The notes: generated by a model not told the origin, from the letters alone. A stretch of 64,000 nucleotides of DNA from Bacteroidota bacterium (GCA_027490225.1 JAIXYK010000043.1:1-64000); one strand, 5' to 3'. Shown: positions 44,209 through 54,265, counted from the first letter of the stretch. A program made the numbers and translations.

Positions 44209-45615
44209 ATGGATACTTTTGATGTTGTAATAATTGGTTCTGGTCCCGGTGGATATGTTGGTGCGATAAGAGCGGCTCAATTAGGTTTTAAAACCGCTCT
44301 AATTGAAAAGTATTCCACTATGGGAGGAACATGTTTAAATGTAGGTTGCATTCCTTCTAAAGCAATGCTCGATTCTTCAGAACATTTCCATAATGCCCAA
44401 CATACATTTTCTGAACATGGCATTCAGTTGAGCAACTTAAAGATTGATTTACCGCAATTGGTAAAACGTAAAAATGAAGTTGTGAAACAGACTGTTGGAG
44501 GAATTGACTTTCTAATGAAAAAGAACAAAATCACTGTTTTCCGTGGAATTGGTTCTTTTGAAAATAAAAACACCATCAATATAAAAGATGATAGTGGTAA
44601 AACCACTCAAATTTCTGCTGGTAAAGTTATTATTGCAACTGGCTCAAAACCATCATCTGTACCTGGAGTTGTTGTTGACAAAAAAAGAATCATCACCAGC
44701 ACAGAAGCATTGAATTTACAAGAAGTTCCTAAACACATGATTATAATTGGTGGAGGTGTAATTGGAATGGAACTAGGTTCTGTTTATGCACGTTTGGGTG
44801 CAAAAGTTTCTGTTGTAGAATTTACTGATGGAATATGTGGAGCATTCGACAAAACATTATCAAAGGAACTTCAGAAAGTATTAACTAAACTAGATTTCAC
44901 TTTTTATCTGCAACATAAAGTAACAGAAGCAAAATCAACTGCAAAAAGTGCTTCCATTAAAGCAGAATCCCTAAAAACAGGCGAAATCGTAGAATTAAAA
45001 GGTGATATAGTTCTTGTTTCTACTGGCAGAAGACCTTATACAGATGGTCTTAATTTAGAAAAAGCTGGGCTAAAAACAGATGAAAAAGGAAGAATTGCTG
45101 TGAATGAAAATTGCGAAACGGAAGTTGCAGGAATTTTTGCAATTGGTGATGTAGTTAGAGGTGCAATGTTAGCTCATAAAGCAGAAGAAGAAGGTACTTT
45201 CGTAGCTGAATTTATTGCTGGGCAACATCCGCATATTAATCATTTATTGATTCCAAATGTTGTTTATACTTGGCCAGAAGTAGCAAGTGTTGGGTTTACA
45301 GAAGAACAACTGAAAGAAAATAAAACAGCTTATAAAGTAGGTAGTTTTCCTTTTAAAGCTTCAGGAAGAGCGAGAGCAAGTATGGACACAGATGGCTTGG
45401 TGAAAATTCTTGCTGATGCTACAACCGATGAAGTTTTAGGAGTTCATATAATTGGGCCTCGCGCAGCTGATATGATAATGGAAGCAGTTGTTGCTATGGA
45501 GTTCAGGGCTTCTGCGGAGGATATTTCTAGGATTTCTCATGCGCATCCTACTTTTTCAGAAGCTACAAGAGAAGCAGCTTTGGCAGCTACTGGTAACAGA
45601 GCTATTCATATTTAA
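44209..45615 (+). CDS. lpdA: Dihydrolipoyl dehydrogenase
   Basis: A 468-residue flavoprotein disulfide reductase, the E3 component of 2-oxoacid dehydrogenase complexes and the glycine cleavage system. FAD site: VVIIGSGPGGYVGA. Redox disulfide: C42 and C47 in GGTCLNVGCIPSKAML. NAD site: IIIGGGVIGMELGSVYARLG. The C-terminal catalytic His-Glu is in HAHPTFSEATREA. All are intact. No lipoyl-complex subunit is nearby, so which complex it serves is open. It has its own promoter box after lnt. Confidence 0.97.
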   Translation: MDTFDVVIIGSGPGGYVGAIRAAQLGFKTALIEKYSTMGGTCLNVGCIPSKAMLDSSEHFHNAQHTFSEHGIQLSNLKIDLPQLVKRKNEVVKQTVGGIDFLMKKNKITVFRGIGSFENKNTINIKDDSGKTTQISAGKVIIATGSKPSSVPGVVVDKKRIITSTEALNLQEVPKHMIIIGGGVIGMELGSVYARLGAKVSVVEFTDGICGAFDKTLSKELQKVLTKLDFTFYLQHKVTEAKSTAKSASIKAESLKTGEIVELKGDIVLVSTGRRPYTDGLNLEKAGLKTDEKGRIAVNENCETEVAGIFAIGDVVRGAMLAHKAEEEGTFVAEFIAGQHPHINHLLIPNVVYTWPEVASVGFTEEQLKENKTAYKVGSFPFKASGRARASMDTDGLVKILADATTDEVLGVHIIGPRAADMIMEAVVAMEFRASAEDISRISHAHPTFSEATREAALAATGNRAIHI

Positions 45616-45617
45616 AA

Positions 45618-46790
45618 TTAAAGAATTACCGTAAACTCAGAACCCTTTCCTGCTACTGAAGTTACTGTAATTGTACCATTCATTTTTTCTGCAAGTCGTT
45701 TCACAGTAGCTAAGCCTATTCCAGAGCCCTTGTTACCGAACCTATCCGTTGGAACCAGAGTTTTAAAAATTTGAAAAATGCTTTGCTGAAATTCTATTGG
45801 AATCCCACTTCCGTTGTCTTTTACGGTAAATACTGTTTTTCCATCTTGTTTAAAAATATGTAAATGCACTTCCGTGTTATCCTTATCACTATATTTTATA
45901 GCATTACTTAGTAAGTTTTGAAGGATCTGGTGCAAATAGGTGATGTCAGAATAGATTTCTTGTATCTCGATTTTATGCGTTAACTTAACATTTTCTGGCG
46001 CCCCAATAAAATCAAAGATCTCTGTTACAAAATCTATTAATATTATTTTTTCAATGTTTAATTTATCCTCTTCTAAAACTGAGTGAGTTAATATTCCATT
46101 GACAAGATTTGTTAATTGATCGGCTCTATTAGAAATTAAATTTAAGGCGAGTTTAGAAACATCATCCAAAATTGATGAGTTATCTGCTAATACATTGTTA
46201 GCCAACAATTTCATTCCTCGAATTGGAGCCTTTATATCGTGTGAAGCTAGGTAAGCAAACCTATTCGTTTCTTCATTTCTAAATTGTAACTCACGAATTG
46301 TCTTTGTCATCTCCAATTGCGCAACAATTTGTTTAGAAAGAGATTTCAAAATATTTTTTTGAATTTGAGATAATTCTCTAGGTTTATAATCAAGTACACA
46401 TAAAGTTCCCAGAGCAAAACCATCCTTGTTTAATAAAGGAACTCCTGCATAAAATCTAGCAAATGGACTTCCTGCAACCAAAGGATTATCATGAAATCTT
46501 TCGTCGATAGATAAGTCTTTCACTTCGAAGATTTCATTTTCATTCAAAATTGAATGTGCACAAAAAGAAAAGTCTCTGTGAGTTTCTTGGACTAATGTTC
46601 CAAAATGTGATTTAAACCATTGTCTTTCAATATCTACAAATGAGATTAATGATATTGGCATCGCACAAATTTGAGATGCTATTAAAGTTATTGAGTCAAA
46701 GTTATCGTCAGCTAAAGTATCCAGTATATTATAAGATTCTAAAGCCTTTATTCTGTTGGCTTCATTGACAGGTTTTGATGCTTTAATCAT
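45618..46790 (-). CDS. GAF-domain sensor histidine kinase
   Basis: A 390-residue soluble kinase. Residues 20-160 are a GAF domain (AMPISLISFVDIERQWFKS, DFSFCAHSIL, FYAGVPLLNKDGFALGTL) of the type that often binds small ligands or bilins. The phosphoacceptor is H184 in LASHDIKAPIRG. The ATPase shows LLSNAIKYSDKDN, DNGSGIP and GSGIGLATVKRL. It has no transmembrane segment and no receiver domain, and no response regulator is adjacent, so it is an orphan. Ligand and partner are unknown. Confidence 0.92.
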   Translation of the reverse strand: MIKASKPVNEANRIKALESYNILDTLADDNFDSITLIASQICAMPISLISFVDIERQWFKSHFGTLVQETHRDFSFCAHSILNENEIFEVKDLSIDERFHDNPLVAGSPFARFYAGVPLLNKDGFALGTLCVLDYKPRELSQIQKNILKSLSKQIVAQLEMTKTIRELQFRNEETNRFAYLASHDIKAPIRGMKLLANNVLADNSSILDDVSKLALNLISNRADQLTNLVNGILTHSVLEEDKLNIEKIILIDFVTEIFDFIGAPENVKLTHKIEIQEIYSDITYLHQILQNLLSNAIKYSDKDNTEVHLHIFKQDGKTVFTVKDNGSGIPIEFQQSIFQIFKTLVPTDRFGNKGSGIGLATVKRLAEKMNGTITVTSVAGKGSEFTVIL

Positions 46791-46881
46791 GCTAACTTAT
46801 TAAAAACTGGAAAATTATACCAATAAATTATGCTTAAATGAAATTTTATGCATAGTTACAAAATAATCAATAGCAAATTTA

Positions 46882-47835
46882 CTAATTAGATAATTTATCA
46901 CGTTCAGACATTGGCAATGTTATAGAAAATATAAATCGTAACCCAATTGCAACCAATACTAGTGAAATGCCTAATTCTATAAATCTATAATTTCCAGTTC
47001 CAAGTTCATCTGTAGTATGAATAACATGCCCATGCTGGTACAAAAAATACAATACAACTGCTGTTGCATTATTTACAAAGTGAACCAGGACTGACAGCCA
47101 AATAGAGCCTGACCAATAAAAAAGATAGCCCAAAAATCCACCAATAAAAAAACGGGGTAAAAATCCTAAAAATTGAAAATGAATAAAACTAAAAATAAAA
47201 GCAGCTCCCCAAATTGCCAAATGTGGATTCTTAAATGCCTTCTGCAAAATAGGTTGGATAGTACCTCTAAAAAGCAACTCCTCGCCTATTGCTGGTATTA
47301 TTGCGATAATCAAAAGTGATAGCAACAAATCGGCGAGGCCATCCATCTTTAAAAACCCATTTGCAACAATATTTGCAGCATCTTCTTTTTCTTGAATCCA
47401 TTGCATAATTGAATCAAAAAAAGAAGGTAATTGGATAGATGCATTCAGTTCGGCAGAAAAATTAATCAATGGAAGAAAGCTCCACATTAATAAAATTCCA
47501 ATTATTGAAACCAATACTGATGGAAAAATTTTTATGTTAAAATATCTTATTCTAGTTATAAAAATAAATGCAATTGGTGGCAGTAAAAACAATCCAACAC
47601 TTGAAAACAATTGAAGCATTTGCATGCAGCGCAAAACACTATGTTCTCCTATACGGCTCGATAATTCAGGTAATTCTTTTATTGAAAAGCCCCAGATTTC
47701 ATGTGCTAACAGCATACTAAAACTTGCCAAAACAGAGGCAATCATTATGCATAAAAACAGAAGTATTAACAACAAATAACTGCTGTTTGCATCTTTCCAG
47801 TCTTTCGGAAATAAGGTAAAAGGGCTTGAATTCAT
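46882..47835 (-). CDS. CPBP-family intramembrane metalloprotease
   Basis: A 317-residue membrane protein with about eight hydrophobic segments. The CPBP (Abi, CAAX protease-like) motifs are present: IGEELLFRGTIQP with the double Glu and Arg, FSFIHFQFLGFLPRFFIGG carrying the first His, and VHFVNNATAVV with the second His and Asn. The fold is that of prenyl-protein endopeptidases; bacterial members include immunity proteins and processing proteases. The role is unknown here. It is divergent from dusB with an 81-base gap. Confidence 0.9.
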   Translation of the reverse strand: MNSSPFTLFPKDWKDANSSYLLLILLFLCIMIASVLASFSMLLAHEIWGFSIKELPELSSRIGEHSVLRCMQMLQLFSSVGLFLLPPIAFIFITRIRYFNIKIFPSVLVSIIGILLMWSFLPLINFSAELNASIQLPSFFDSIMQWIQEKEDAANIVANGFLKMDGLADLLLSLLIIAIIPAIGEELLFRGTIQPILQKAFKNPHLAIWGAAFIFSFIHFQFLGFLPRFFIGGFLGYLFYWSGSIWLSVLVHFVNNATAVVLYFLYQHGHVIHTTDELGTGNYRFIELGISLVLVAIGLRFIFSITLPMSERDKLSN

Positions 47836-47898
47836 TGTTTACAAAGATGAACATTCAAGTTTCAATACACAAATACACTTTTAAAACTTGATTTGCAG

Positions 47899-47906
47899 TA
47901 TCTTTG
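47899..47906 (+). promoter_or_regulatory. Promoter box of dusB-thiL
   Basis: TATCTTTG is a perfect match to TAnnTTTG and ends ten bases before the dusB ATG at 47917. Confidence 0.5.
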
Positions 47907-47916
47907 CACCCCGAAA

Positions 47917-48930
47917 ATGGAAACAGTACGCATAGGTTCAATTGATTTAGGAGTTTTTCCATTGCTGCTTGCGCCAATGGAAGATGTGAGTGACCCTCCA
48001 TTCCGTTTGGTTTGCAAACAATATGGAGCCGACATGATGTATACTGAGTTTATTTCTTCAGAAGGACTCATTCGCGACGCTGTAAAAAGCAAACAAAAAC
48101 TTGATATTTTCGAATATGAACGCCCAATCGGTATTCAACTTTTTGGAAGTGATATAGACTCCATGAGAGAAGCGGCAATAATTGCGGCGCAAGCTCAACC
48201 TGACCTAATTGATATTAATTATGGCTGCCCAGTAAAAAATGTAGCTTGCAAAGGGGCTGGCGCTGCGCTTTTACAAGATATACCAAAAATGGTGGCCATG
48301 ACTTCAGAAATTGTGAAGTGCACCACTTTACCAGTTACTGTAAAAACAAGATTGGGCTGGGACGATAACACAAAAAACATTGAAGAAGTTGCAGAAAGGC
48401 TGCAAGATATTGGCATACAAGCTCTCACGATACACGGGCGCACAAGGGCACAATTATATAAAGGACCGGCAGTTTGGGAGCTTATTGGGAAAGTGAAAAA
48501 TAATCCTAGAATCAAAATTCCCATTTTTGGAAATGGTGATGTTGATTCTCCAGAAAAAGCAATAGAAATGCAGCGCACTTTTGGTGTAGACGGAGTGATG
48601 ATTGGCCGCGCTAGTATTGGTTACCCTTGGATTTTCAATGAGATTAAGCATTTTATGCGAACAGGAAAACACCTAGCTCCTCCAACAATTGCAGACCGTG
48701 TAAAAGTTTGCAGAACTCACCTCAACGCTTCTATAGAATGGAAAGGTCCCGTTTTAGGAATCATTGAAATGAGAAGACATTATACCAATTACTTCAAAGG
48801 AATTCCACATTTTAAAGATTATAGAATGCAATTGGTTACTTTAAATCAATTTGAAGCAGTGAGTGCTGTATTAGACGAAATTGAACAAGTACTAGGAAAT
48901 ACTGAATTACACCTTACACTAAATAATTAA
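47917..48930 (+). CDS. dusB: tRNA-dihydrouridine synthase, DusB type
   Basis: A 337-residue flavin enzyme that reduces specific tRNA uridines to dihydrouridine. It shows LLLAPMEDVSDPPFR (FMN binding), IDINYGCPVKNVACKGAGAALL with catalytic C111, ALTIHGRTRAQLYKG and NGDVDSPEKA. The ATG at 47917 is chosen, because an upstream TTG would place the start before the promoter box at 47899-47906. Named DusB on resemblance of the CPVKN motif; DusA and DusC differ. thiL starts four bases after the stop, so the two form an operon. Confidence 0.94.
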   Translation: METVRIGSIDLGVFPLLLAPMEDVSDPPFRLVCKQYGADMMYTEFISSEGLIRDAVKSKQKLDIFEYERPIGIQLFGSDIDSMREAAIIAAQAQPDLIDINYGCPVKNVACKGAGAALLQDIPKMVAMTSEIVKCTTLPVTVKTRLGWDDNTKNIEEVAERLQDIGIQALTIHGRTRAQLYKGPAVWELIGKVKNNPRIKIPIFGNGDVDSPEKAIEMQRTFGVDGVMIGRASIGYPWIFNEIKHFMRTGKHLAPPTIADRVKVCRTHLNASIEWKGPVLGIIEMRRHYTNYFKGIPHFKDYRMQLVTLNQFEAVSAVLDEIEQVLGNTELHLTLNN

Positions 48931-48934
48931 TTAC

Positions 48935-49981
48935 ATGTTGCAACAACCTGCCAATAAAACCGAATTAAAAAAATTGGGTGAGTTTGGATTGATTCATACC
49001 CTAACCGATAACATTAAACTTGTAAATACGAGCTCTAAGCTTGGTGTTGGAGACGATGCGGCAGTAATTAATCAAGGAGACAAAGACTTACTTGTTTCTA
49101 CTGATATGCTATTGGAAGGTGTGCATTTCGATTTAACTTATGTTCCATTAAAACATTTGGGTTATAAAGCTGCTATTGTAAATTTCTCAGACATTTATGC
49201 AATGAATGGCCATCCAAAGCAATTAACAATTGGGCTTGCTTGTTCGAATAGGTTTCCTGTAGAAGCATTAGAACAATTATATGAAGGAATTCAAATGGCA
49301 TGTTCAGCTTATGGTGTTGATTTAGTAGGTGGCGACACTACATCTTCAAGGGCAGGACTTATTTTAAGCTTAACAATAATAGGTGAAGTTGAAAAAGACA
49401 AAGCTGTAAAAAGAAATGGTGCGAAAGTGGGCGATTTATTAGTTGTTTCAGGAGATTTAGGAGGTGCTTATGTTGGTTTGCAATTATTAGAAAGGGAAAA
49501 ATCTGTATTTATGGACCATCCTGATGCACAACCCGATTTAGAAGGCAATGATTATATTTTGGAAAGACAATTAAAACCAGAAGCAAGAAAAGATATTGTT
49601 GAATACTTAGCAGAAATTGGCATTCAACCGTCTTCAATGATTGATATTTCCGATGGATTAAGTTCTGAAATTCTTCACATTTGTAATCAAAGTAATACAG
49701 GTTGTAGGTTATATGAAGAAAAAATACCCATTGATTCAACCACTTACAATATGGCGCGTGAATTTGGTTTAGATCCAACAGTTTGTGCTTTAAGCGGCGG
49801 TGAAGATTATGAATTGTTATTTACCATTGCTCAAAGCGACTTCGATAAAATTAAAAACAGTCCGCTTTTAACAGTTATAGGACATATTACTGATATCAGT
49901 GAAGGTGTTCAGATGGTTGATAAAAGTGGAGGCATTCACCCTATTGTAGCCCAAGGCTGGAGCTCTTTTGAAGAAGAATAA
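48935..49981 (+). CDS. thiL: Thiamine-monophosphate kinase
   Basis: A 348-residue kinase that makes thiamine pyrophosphate from thiamine monophosphate. Motifs: GDDAAVI (about 37-43), LLVSTDMLLEGVHFD, ALGYKAAIVNFSDIYAMNG region, GGDTTSS, DISDGLSSEI and LSGGEDYELLF, all of the AIR synthase-like ThiL fold. It lies four bases after dusB and is followed by a strong bidirectional terminator. No other thi gene is in view. Confidence 0.95.
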   Translation: MLQQPANKTELKKLGEFGLIHTLTDNIKLVNTSSKLGVGDDAAVINQGDKDLLVSTDMLLEGVHFDLTYVPLKHLGYKAAIVNFSDIYAMNGHPKQLTIGLACSNRFPVEALEQLYEGIQMACSAYGVDLVGGDTTSSRAGLILSLTIIGEVEKDKAVKRNGAKVGDLLVVSGDLGGAYVGLQLLEREKSVFMDHPDAQPDLEGNDYILERQLKPEARKDIVEYLAEIGIQPSSMIDISDGLSSEILHICNQSNTGCRLYEEKIPIDSTTYNMAREFGLDPTVCALSGGEDYELLFTIAQSDFDKIKNSPLLTVIGHITDISEGVQMVDKSGGIHPIVAQGWSSFEEE

Positions 49982-50011
49982 TACATATCTTTTGTTTTAA
50001 ATTACTCCCAT

Positions 50012-50047
50012 AAAAAAAGCCCCTTGGAAATACCGAGGGGCTTTTTT
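50012..50047. terminator. Bidirectional terminator between thiL and rplS
   Basis: GCCCCTTGG / CCGAGGGGC with a 5-base loop AAATA, flanked by A7 on the left and T6 on the right. It serves convergent thiL and rplS. Confidence 0.92.
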
Positions 50048-50068
50048 ATATATATTTTATGAGTCTTA

Positions 50069-50416
50069 TTAAACAACTCTTTCTTTGATACGTGCTTTTT
50101 TACCTTTCAGTTCACGTATGTAGTAAATACGAGCGCGACGTACAACACCACGTTTATTCACATCAATTTTATCGATAAAAGGAGAATTATCAGGAAAAAT
50201 ACGCTCTACGCCTACTCCATTTGACATTTTACGAACTGTGAAAGTACGTGTAACGCCAGTTCCTTTGCGCTGTAAAACAACACCTTGGTATTGCTGAATA
50301 CGTTCTTTTTCACCTTCTTTAATTTTGAAGTGAACTGTTACTGTATCACCTGCTTTGAATGAAGGTAGCTCACGTTTTTCGGTAAGCTGTGCTGCTATAG
50401 TTGATAGAAAATCCAT
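50069..50416 (-). CDS. rplS: 50S ribosomal protein L19
   Basis: A 115-residue L19, located at the interface of the ribosomal subunits. It has [45 protein letters not shown] and [19 protein letters not shown], with the normal family length. trmD lies 85 bases upstream in the same direction; the trmD-rplS order is a widely conserved bacterial arrangement, although rpsP and rimM are missing here. Confidence 0.98.
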   Translation of the reverse strand: MDFLSTIAAQLTEKRELPSFKAGDTVTVHFKIKEGEKERIQQYQGVVLQRKGTGVTRTFTVRKMSNGVGVERIFPDNSPFIDKIDVNKRGVVRRARIYYIRELKGKKARIKERVV

Positions 50417-50501
50417 TGTTTGTTCCTGAAAAATAGGTTTTTAAAAGGGTTGCAATATTAGTAAAAGTTTTGTTACGCTCGGCAATTATTATGTAAATAT
50501 T

Positions 50502-51182
50502 TTAATAATCTTTTAATAAATCGGGTCTTCTTAGCTGTGTGCGCTGTAAAGACTGATCAAAGCGCCATTTTTCAATTTCTCCTGCATGGCCAGATAGCAG
50601 CACATCTGGAACTTTCAAACCCCTAAATTCCGCAGGTCGTGTGTAAACAGGTGGCGCCAAAAGGTCATCTTGAAAAGAATCTGTTAAAGCAGAAGTCTCG
50701 TCCGATAAAACTCCAGGTAACAAACGAATAACAGAATCACATAAAACTGCAGCAGCTAATTCACCACCCGAAAGCACATAATCGCCAATTGAAATTTCCT
50801 TTGTAACAAAATGTGTTCTAAGCCTTTCATCAATTCCTTTATAATGGCCGCAAAGAATGATGATATTTTTTAAAGTCGATATTTTGTTAGATAAACTTTG
50901 ATTTAACAATTCTCCGTCGGGAGACATATATATGACTTCTTCAAAGACGGTACTTTTTTGCAGATGTTCAATGCAATTTACAATAGGCTCCATCATCATA
51001 ACCATTCCTGCACCACCTCCAAAAGCATAATCATCCACGCTTTTATGTTTATCAGTAGAATAATCGCGTAAATTGTGAATTTGAAGATTAACCAGTTCCT
51101 TTTGTTGCGCTCTTTTTAAAATAGAGTGGCTGAAAGGGCTCGATAATAATTCAGGCAGCACGGAAATGATATGGATTTTCAT
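50502..51182 (-). CDS. trmD: tRNA (guanine-N1)-methyltransferase
   Basis: A 226-residue SPOUT methyltransferase that makes m1G37 in tRNA, needed to prevent frameshifting. Motifs: [48 protein letters not shown], and [14 protein letters not shown] (the trefoil knot that binds SAM). The catalytic Asp in LTDSFQ is present. A perfect promoter box TACTTTTG lies 17 bases before the ATG. Confidence 0.97.
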   Translation of the reverse strand: MKIHIISVLPELLSSPFSHSILKRAQQKELVNLQIHNLRDYSTDKHKSVDDYAFGGGAGMVMMMEPIVNCIEHLQKSTVFEEVIYMSPDGELLNQSLSNKISTLKNIIILCGHYKGIDERLRTHFVTKEISIGDYVLSGGELAAAVLCDSVIRLLPGVLSDETSALTDSFQDDLLAPPVYTRPAEFRGLKVPDVLLSGHAGEIEKWRFDQSLQRTQLRRPDLLKDY

Positions 51183-51199
51183 AAAAAAATTAGAAGCTG

Positions 51200-51207
51200 C
51201 AAAAGTA
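51200..51207 (-). promoter_or_regulatory. Promoter box of trmD
   Basis: TACTTTTG on the minus strand is a perfect match, 17 bases before the ATG at 51182. No clear -33 element is visible. Confidence 0.5.
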
Positions 51208-51299
51208 AGATTTTAAAGCTCAATTTGTTTATTCTTCAACTATCAACAAATTGAAGGAAATTGCTTTTATTTGTAGCATTACATTATCTATTAAAAACT

Positions 51300-52289
51300 A
51301 TGAGTGATATTCGTCATAACTGGACCAAACAAGAAATTATTGATATTTATAACAAGCCTTTACTTGAATTGGTGCACGAAGCTGCAACAATGCATCGTAA
51401 ATATAATAAAGGCTCGGAGGTTCAAGTTAGTTCGTTGATATCCATAAAAACTGGTGGTTGTTCAGAAGATTGTGGATATTGCCCTCAAGCTGCTCGTTAC
51501 CATACCGATATTGATGTGCACAAATTGATGTCTGTTGAAAAAGTAACTGAATACGCTTCACGTGCAAAAGCAGGAGGCGCTTCAAGGGTTTGCATGGGTG
51601 CTGCTTGGAGAGAAGTTCGTGACAATCGCGACTTTGACAATGTAATTGAAATGGTTAAAACTGTGAATGCAATGGACATGGAAGTCTGCTGCACACTTGG
51701 AATGATTACCGAAAGTCAGGCACAAAGATTAGCAGACGCTGGTTTGTATGCTTACAATCATAACTTAGATACATCTGAAGAAAATTATAGCAATATTATT
51801 TCTACCCGTCAATATGATGACAGATTAAATACCATTAAAAATGTTAGGAAAGCTAACATTACTGTTTGTTCTGGTGGAATAATTGGAATGGGAGAAAGTA
51901 CGGAAGATCGTTGTGGAATGTTATATACTTTGGTAAATTTACCCGAACATCCAGAATCTGTTCCAATTAATGCGCTAGTTGCTGTGAAAGGAACACCAAT
52001 GGAAAATCAAGCTCCTGTTCCTATTTGGGACATGGTACGCATGATTGCTACTACTAGAATGGTAATGCCTAAAACAGTAGTTCGCCTGAGTGCAGGTCGT
52101 CAACAAATGTCTTTGGAGGGACAAGCATTGTGTTTCATGGCAGGTGCAAACTCAATTTTTACAGGAGAAAAATTATTAACTACTTCCAATCCAGAATTTG
52201 ATGTCGATATGGAAATGTTTAAAATATTTGGTTTAGCTCCCAGAGCGCCATTTAAAAAACCTTTGGCAGTAGAAGTTGAAAATGCATAA
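51300..52289 (+). CDS. bioB: Biotin synthase
   Basis: A 329-residue radical-SAM enzyme that inserts sulfur into dethiobiotin. The 4Fe-4S cysteines C54, C58 and C61 are in GGCSEDCGYCPQ. RVCMGAAWR, YNHNLDTSEENY, SGGIIGMGES and VRLSAGR (2Fe-2S site Arg) are present. The start is the ATG at 51300 (SDIRHNW); an in-frame TTG 13 codons upstream is too early. A near-consensus TTTATTTG box lies about 20 bases before it. The next two genes, a TPR protein and bioF, follow with small gaps. Confidence 0.97.
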   Translation: MSDIRHNWTKQEIIDIYNKPLLELVHEAATMHRKYNKGSEVQVSSLISIKTGGCSEDCGYCPQAARYHTDIDVHKLMSVEKVTEYASRAKAGGASRVCMGAAWREVRDNRDFDNVIEMVKTVNAMDMEVCCTLGMITESQAQRLADAGLYAYNHNLDTSEENYSNIISTRQYDDRLNTIKNVRKANITVCSGGIIGMGESTEDRCGMLYTLVNLPEHPESVPINALVAVKGTPMENQAPVPIWDMVRMIATTRMVMPKTVVRLSAGRQQMSLEGQALCFMAGANSIFTGEKLLTTSNPEFDVDMEMFKIFGLAPRAPFKKPLAVEVENA

Positions 52290-52298
52290 ATCTTAGAT

Positions 52299-53132
52299 AT
52301 GATGGTTAAATGGCTTTTTTTTATCTTCATTTGCCTGTTTAACCATTTATATTCTCAGGTTACACCAATTTACAATGACCCATTAAATGTTATTAAAACC
52401 GAACAGCCATACTTGATTCAAGCTATGGAAATGATTCGGTTTGGAGATGCGGCAGGAGCTGTTAGATTGTTAAGACAAGATGCAAATCCTGCAAAGCAAA
52501 CCTTTGAATCAGATTTTTTAATTGGATATGGTTACAAACAACTAGGAGAAATTGATAAGGCTATCGATTTTTTTTCAAAAGCAACCAGATATGAAGCATT
52601 GTCTTTACCTGCTTTTTTTGAACGAGGTAATTGCTATTTAACGAGGAAAAACTTCGGGCAAGCCGTATTTGATTATGACAGAGCAATTGTAATTGATTCT
52701 ACATTTATTCCAGCTTATAACAACAGAGCTTACGCCAGAATTCGCAATTATGGTGAAGTTGGAATGCCTACACAACAGCTTAAATTTGCACGAATAGACA
52801 TGGCTACCGCTTTAAGATTAAGCATCAAAAATAAAGAAACAAGTAAATTTGAATATTATTACAACATTGGCTTAATTGATTTGTATTTATCAGAATATGC
52901 TTTGGCTAAACTAGATTTTGATGCTGCAATTGGCTCAAATCCCAATGTTCCAAAGGCCTATTACTATAGAGGAGCGGCTCAATTTTTAAATAAAGCTTAC
53001 CATGCAGCTGCAGATGATTTTAAAAAAGCGGAAGAAGGTGGTTTTGTAACCGAAAGTTCACCAGAATTCTTGCATATTATAGAACTTATAAAACAGCACG
53101 AGGCTTTGACTGGAGAGCGGATTTCAAAATAA
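52299..53132 (+). CDS. TPR-repeat secreted protein in the biotin operon
   Basis: A 277-residue protein with an N-terminal signal peptide (WLFFIFICLFNHLYS) and three to four TPR motifs from about residue 60 (GYGYKQLGEIDKAIDFFSKA, FERGNCYLTRKNFGQAVFDY, YYRGAAQFLNKAYHAAADDF). It should be periplasmic or surface located, which is odd for a gene between bioB (9-base gap) and bioF (2-base gap). It could be a hitchhiking conserved gene. No enzymatic motif is seen. Confidence 0.8.
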   Translation: MMVKWLFFIFICLFNHLYSQVTPIYNDPLNVIKTEQPYLIQAMEMIRFGDAAGAVRLLRQDANPAKQTFESDFLIGYGYKQLGEIDKAIDFFSKATRYEALSLPAFFERGNCYLTRKNFGQAVFDYDRAIVIDSTFIPAYNNRAYARIRNYGEVGMPTQQLKFARIDMATALRLSIKNKETSKFEYYYNIGLIDLYLSEYALAKLDFDAAIGSNPNVPKAYYYRGAAQFLNKAYHAAADDFKKAEEGGFVTESSPEFLHIIELIKQHEALTGERISK

Positions 53133-53134
53133 AA

Positions 53135-54265
53135 ATGGAACTAAATGCAATTCTCCAATACCAATTATTAAAGCGCAAAGAAGAAGGAAACTGGCGAGAA
53201 CTCAAATATAATAAGGATTTAATCGATTTTTCCTCAAATGATTATTTAGGTTTTGCCAGAAATTCAAACCTCAAGTTAAAAGCGCAAGAAATTCTAAAAA
53301 ATCACGAAGATTCTAATAGAATAAACGGGGCAACCGGCTCCCGATTGATTAGTGGACAATATCCGTTATATGAAAAGGTAGAGAAATACATTGCTTCTTT
53401 TCATCATGCTGAATCTGCATTAATTTTCAATTCAGGATATAATGCCAACTTGGGTTTTTTTTCCTGCATACCACAAAAGGGTGATACTATTTTATTTGAC
53501 CGTTTGATTCATGCCTCTATACACGATGGTATTAGGCTGAGTAAGGCGCAAGCCATGGCATTCAAACACAATAACGCTAAACATCTTAACGAATTAAAGG
53601 AGTACGCAACAGGAAATGTATTTGTTGTTGCTGAAAGTATTTATAGTATGGATGGAGATGCTGCCCCAATTGAGGAATTAATAAAAGTATGCAAAAAAAA
53701 TGCTTGGTATTTGGTTATTGATGAAGCACATGCTTTAGGAGTTTATGGAAACAAAAATGGTGGCCTAATAGACAACAAATCTCTGGCAGACGCTTGCTTT
53801 GCCCGACTTTATACCTTTGGAAAAGCAATTGGTGCGCATGGTGCTGCAATAGTAGGTAGCAAACTTCTTACAGATTACCTTATTAACTTTTCTAGACCTT
53901 TCATTTATACAACAGCTTTGCCTCCGGAAGCTTTGGCTAGTATTCAAGCTGCTTATCAATATTTGCCATTGGCAAATGAAGAATCAGAATGTTTGAGAAA
54001 AAACATACAGCTATTTAAAGAGTTAATGTTACAAAATCAAATTACAACCACAGAAAGTAATTCTGCTATCCAATGCATGCTAATTCCTGGAAATGAACAA
54101 GTAAATCGAACAGCAATTCAACTGCAATCAAAAGGTTTTGACATTCGTGCTATTAGAAGTCCAACAGTTAAAAAAGGAAGTGAAAGACTACGAATTTGTC
54201 TACATAGCTTTAATTCGGAAGAAGAAATTAAAAATCTTATTAATGCTTGTAATGGTTTGTTTTGA
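53135..54265 (+). CDS. bioF: 8-amino-7-oxononanoate synthase-like PLP enzyme
   Basis: A 376-residue alpha-oxoamine synthase that condenses pimeloyl-ACP (or CoA) with alanine in biotin synthesis. It has DFSSNDYLGF, NGATGSRLISGQYPLYE, the VIDEAHALGVYG Asp-His site, and the PLP lysine K230 in TFGKAIGAHGAA. Relatives such as Kbl and serine palmitoyltransferase share these motifs, but position after bioB makes BioF most likely. BioA, BioC, BioD and BioH are not seen. The start is two bases after the TPR gene. Confidence 0.88.
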   Translation: MELNAILQYQLLKRKEEGNWRELKYNKDLIDFSSNDYLGFARNSNLKLKAQEILKNHEDSNRINGATGSRLISGQYPLYEKVEKYIASFHHAESALIFNSGYNANLGFFSCIPQKGDTILFDRLIHASIHDGIRLSKAQAMAFKHNNAKHLNELKEYATGNVFVVAESIYSMDGDAAPIEELIKVCKKNAWYLVIDEAHALGVYGNKNGGLIDNKSLADACFARLYTFGKAIGAHGAAIVGSKLLTDYLINFSRPFIYTTALPPEALASIQAAYQYLPLANEESECLRKNIQLFKELMLQNQITTTESNSAIQCMLIPGNEQVNRTAIQLQSKGFDIRAIRSPTVKKGSERLRICLHSFNSEEEIKNLINACNGLF

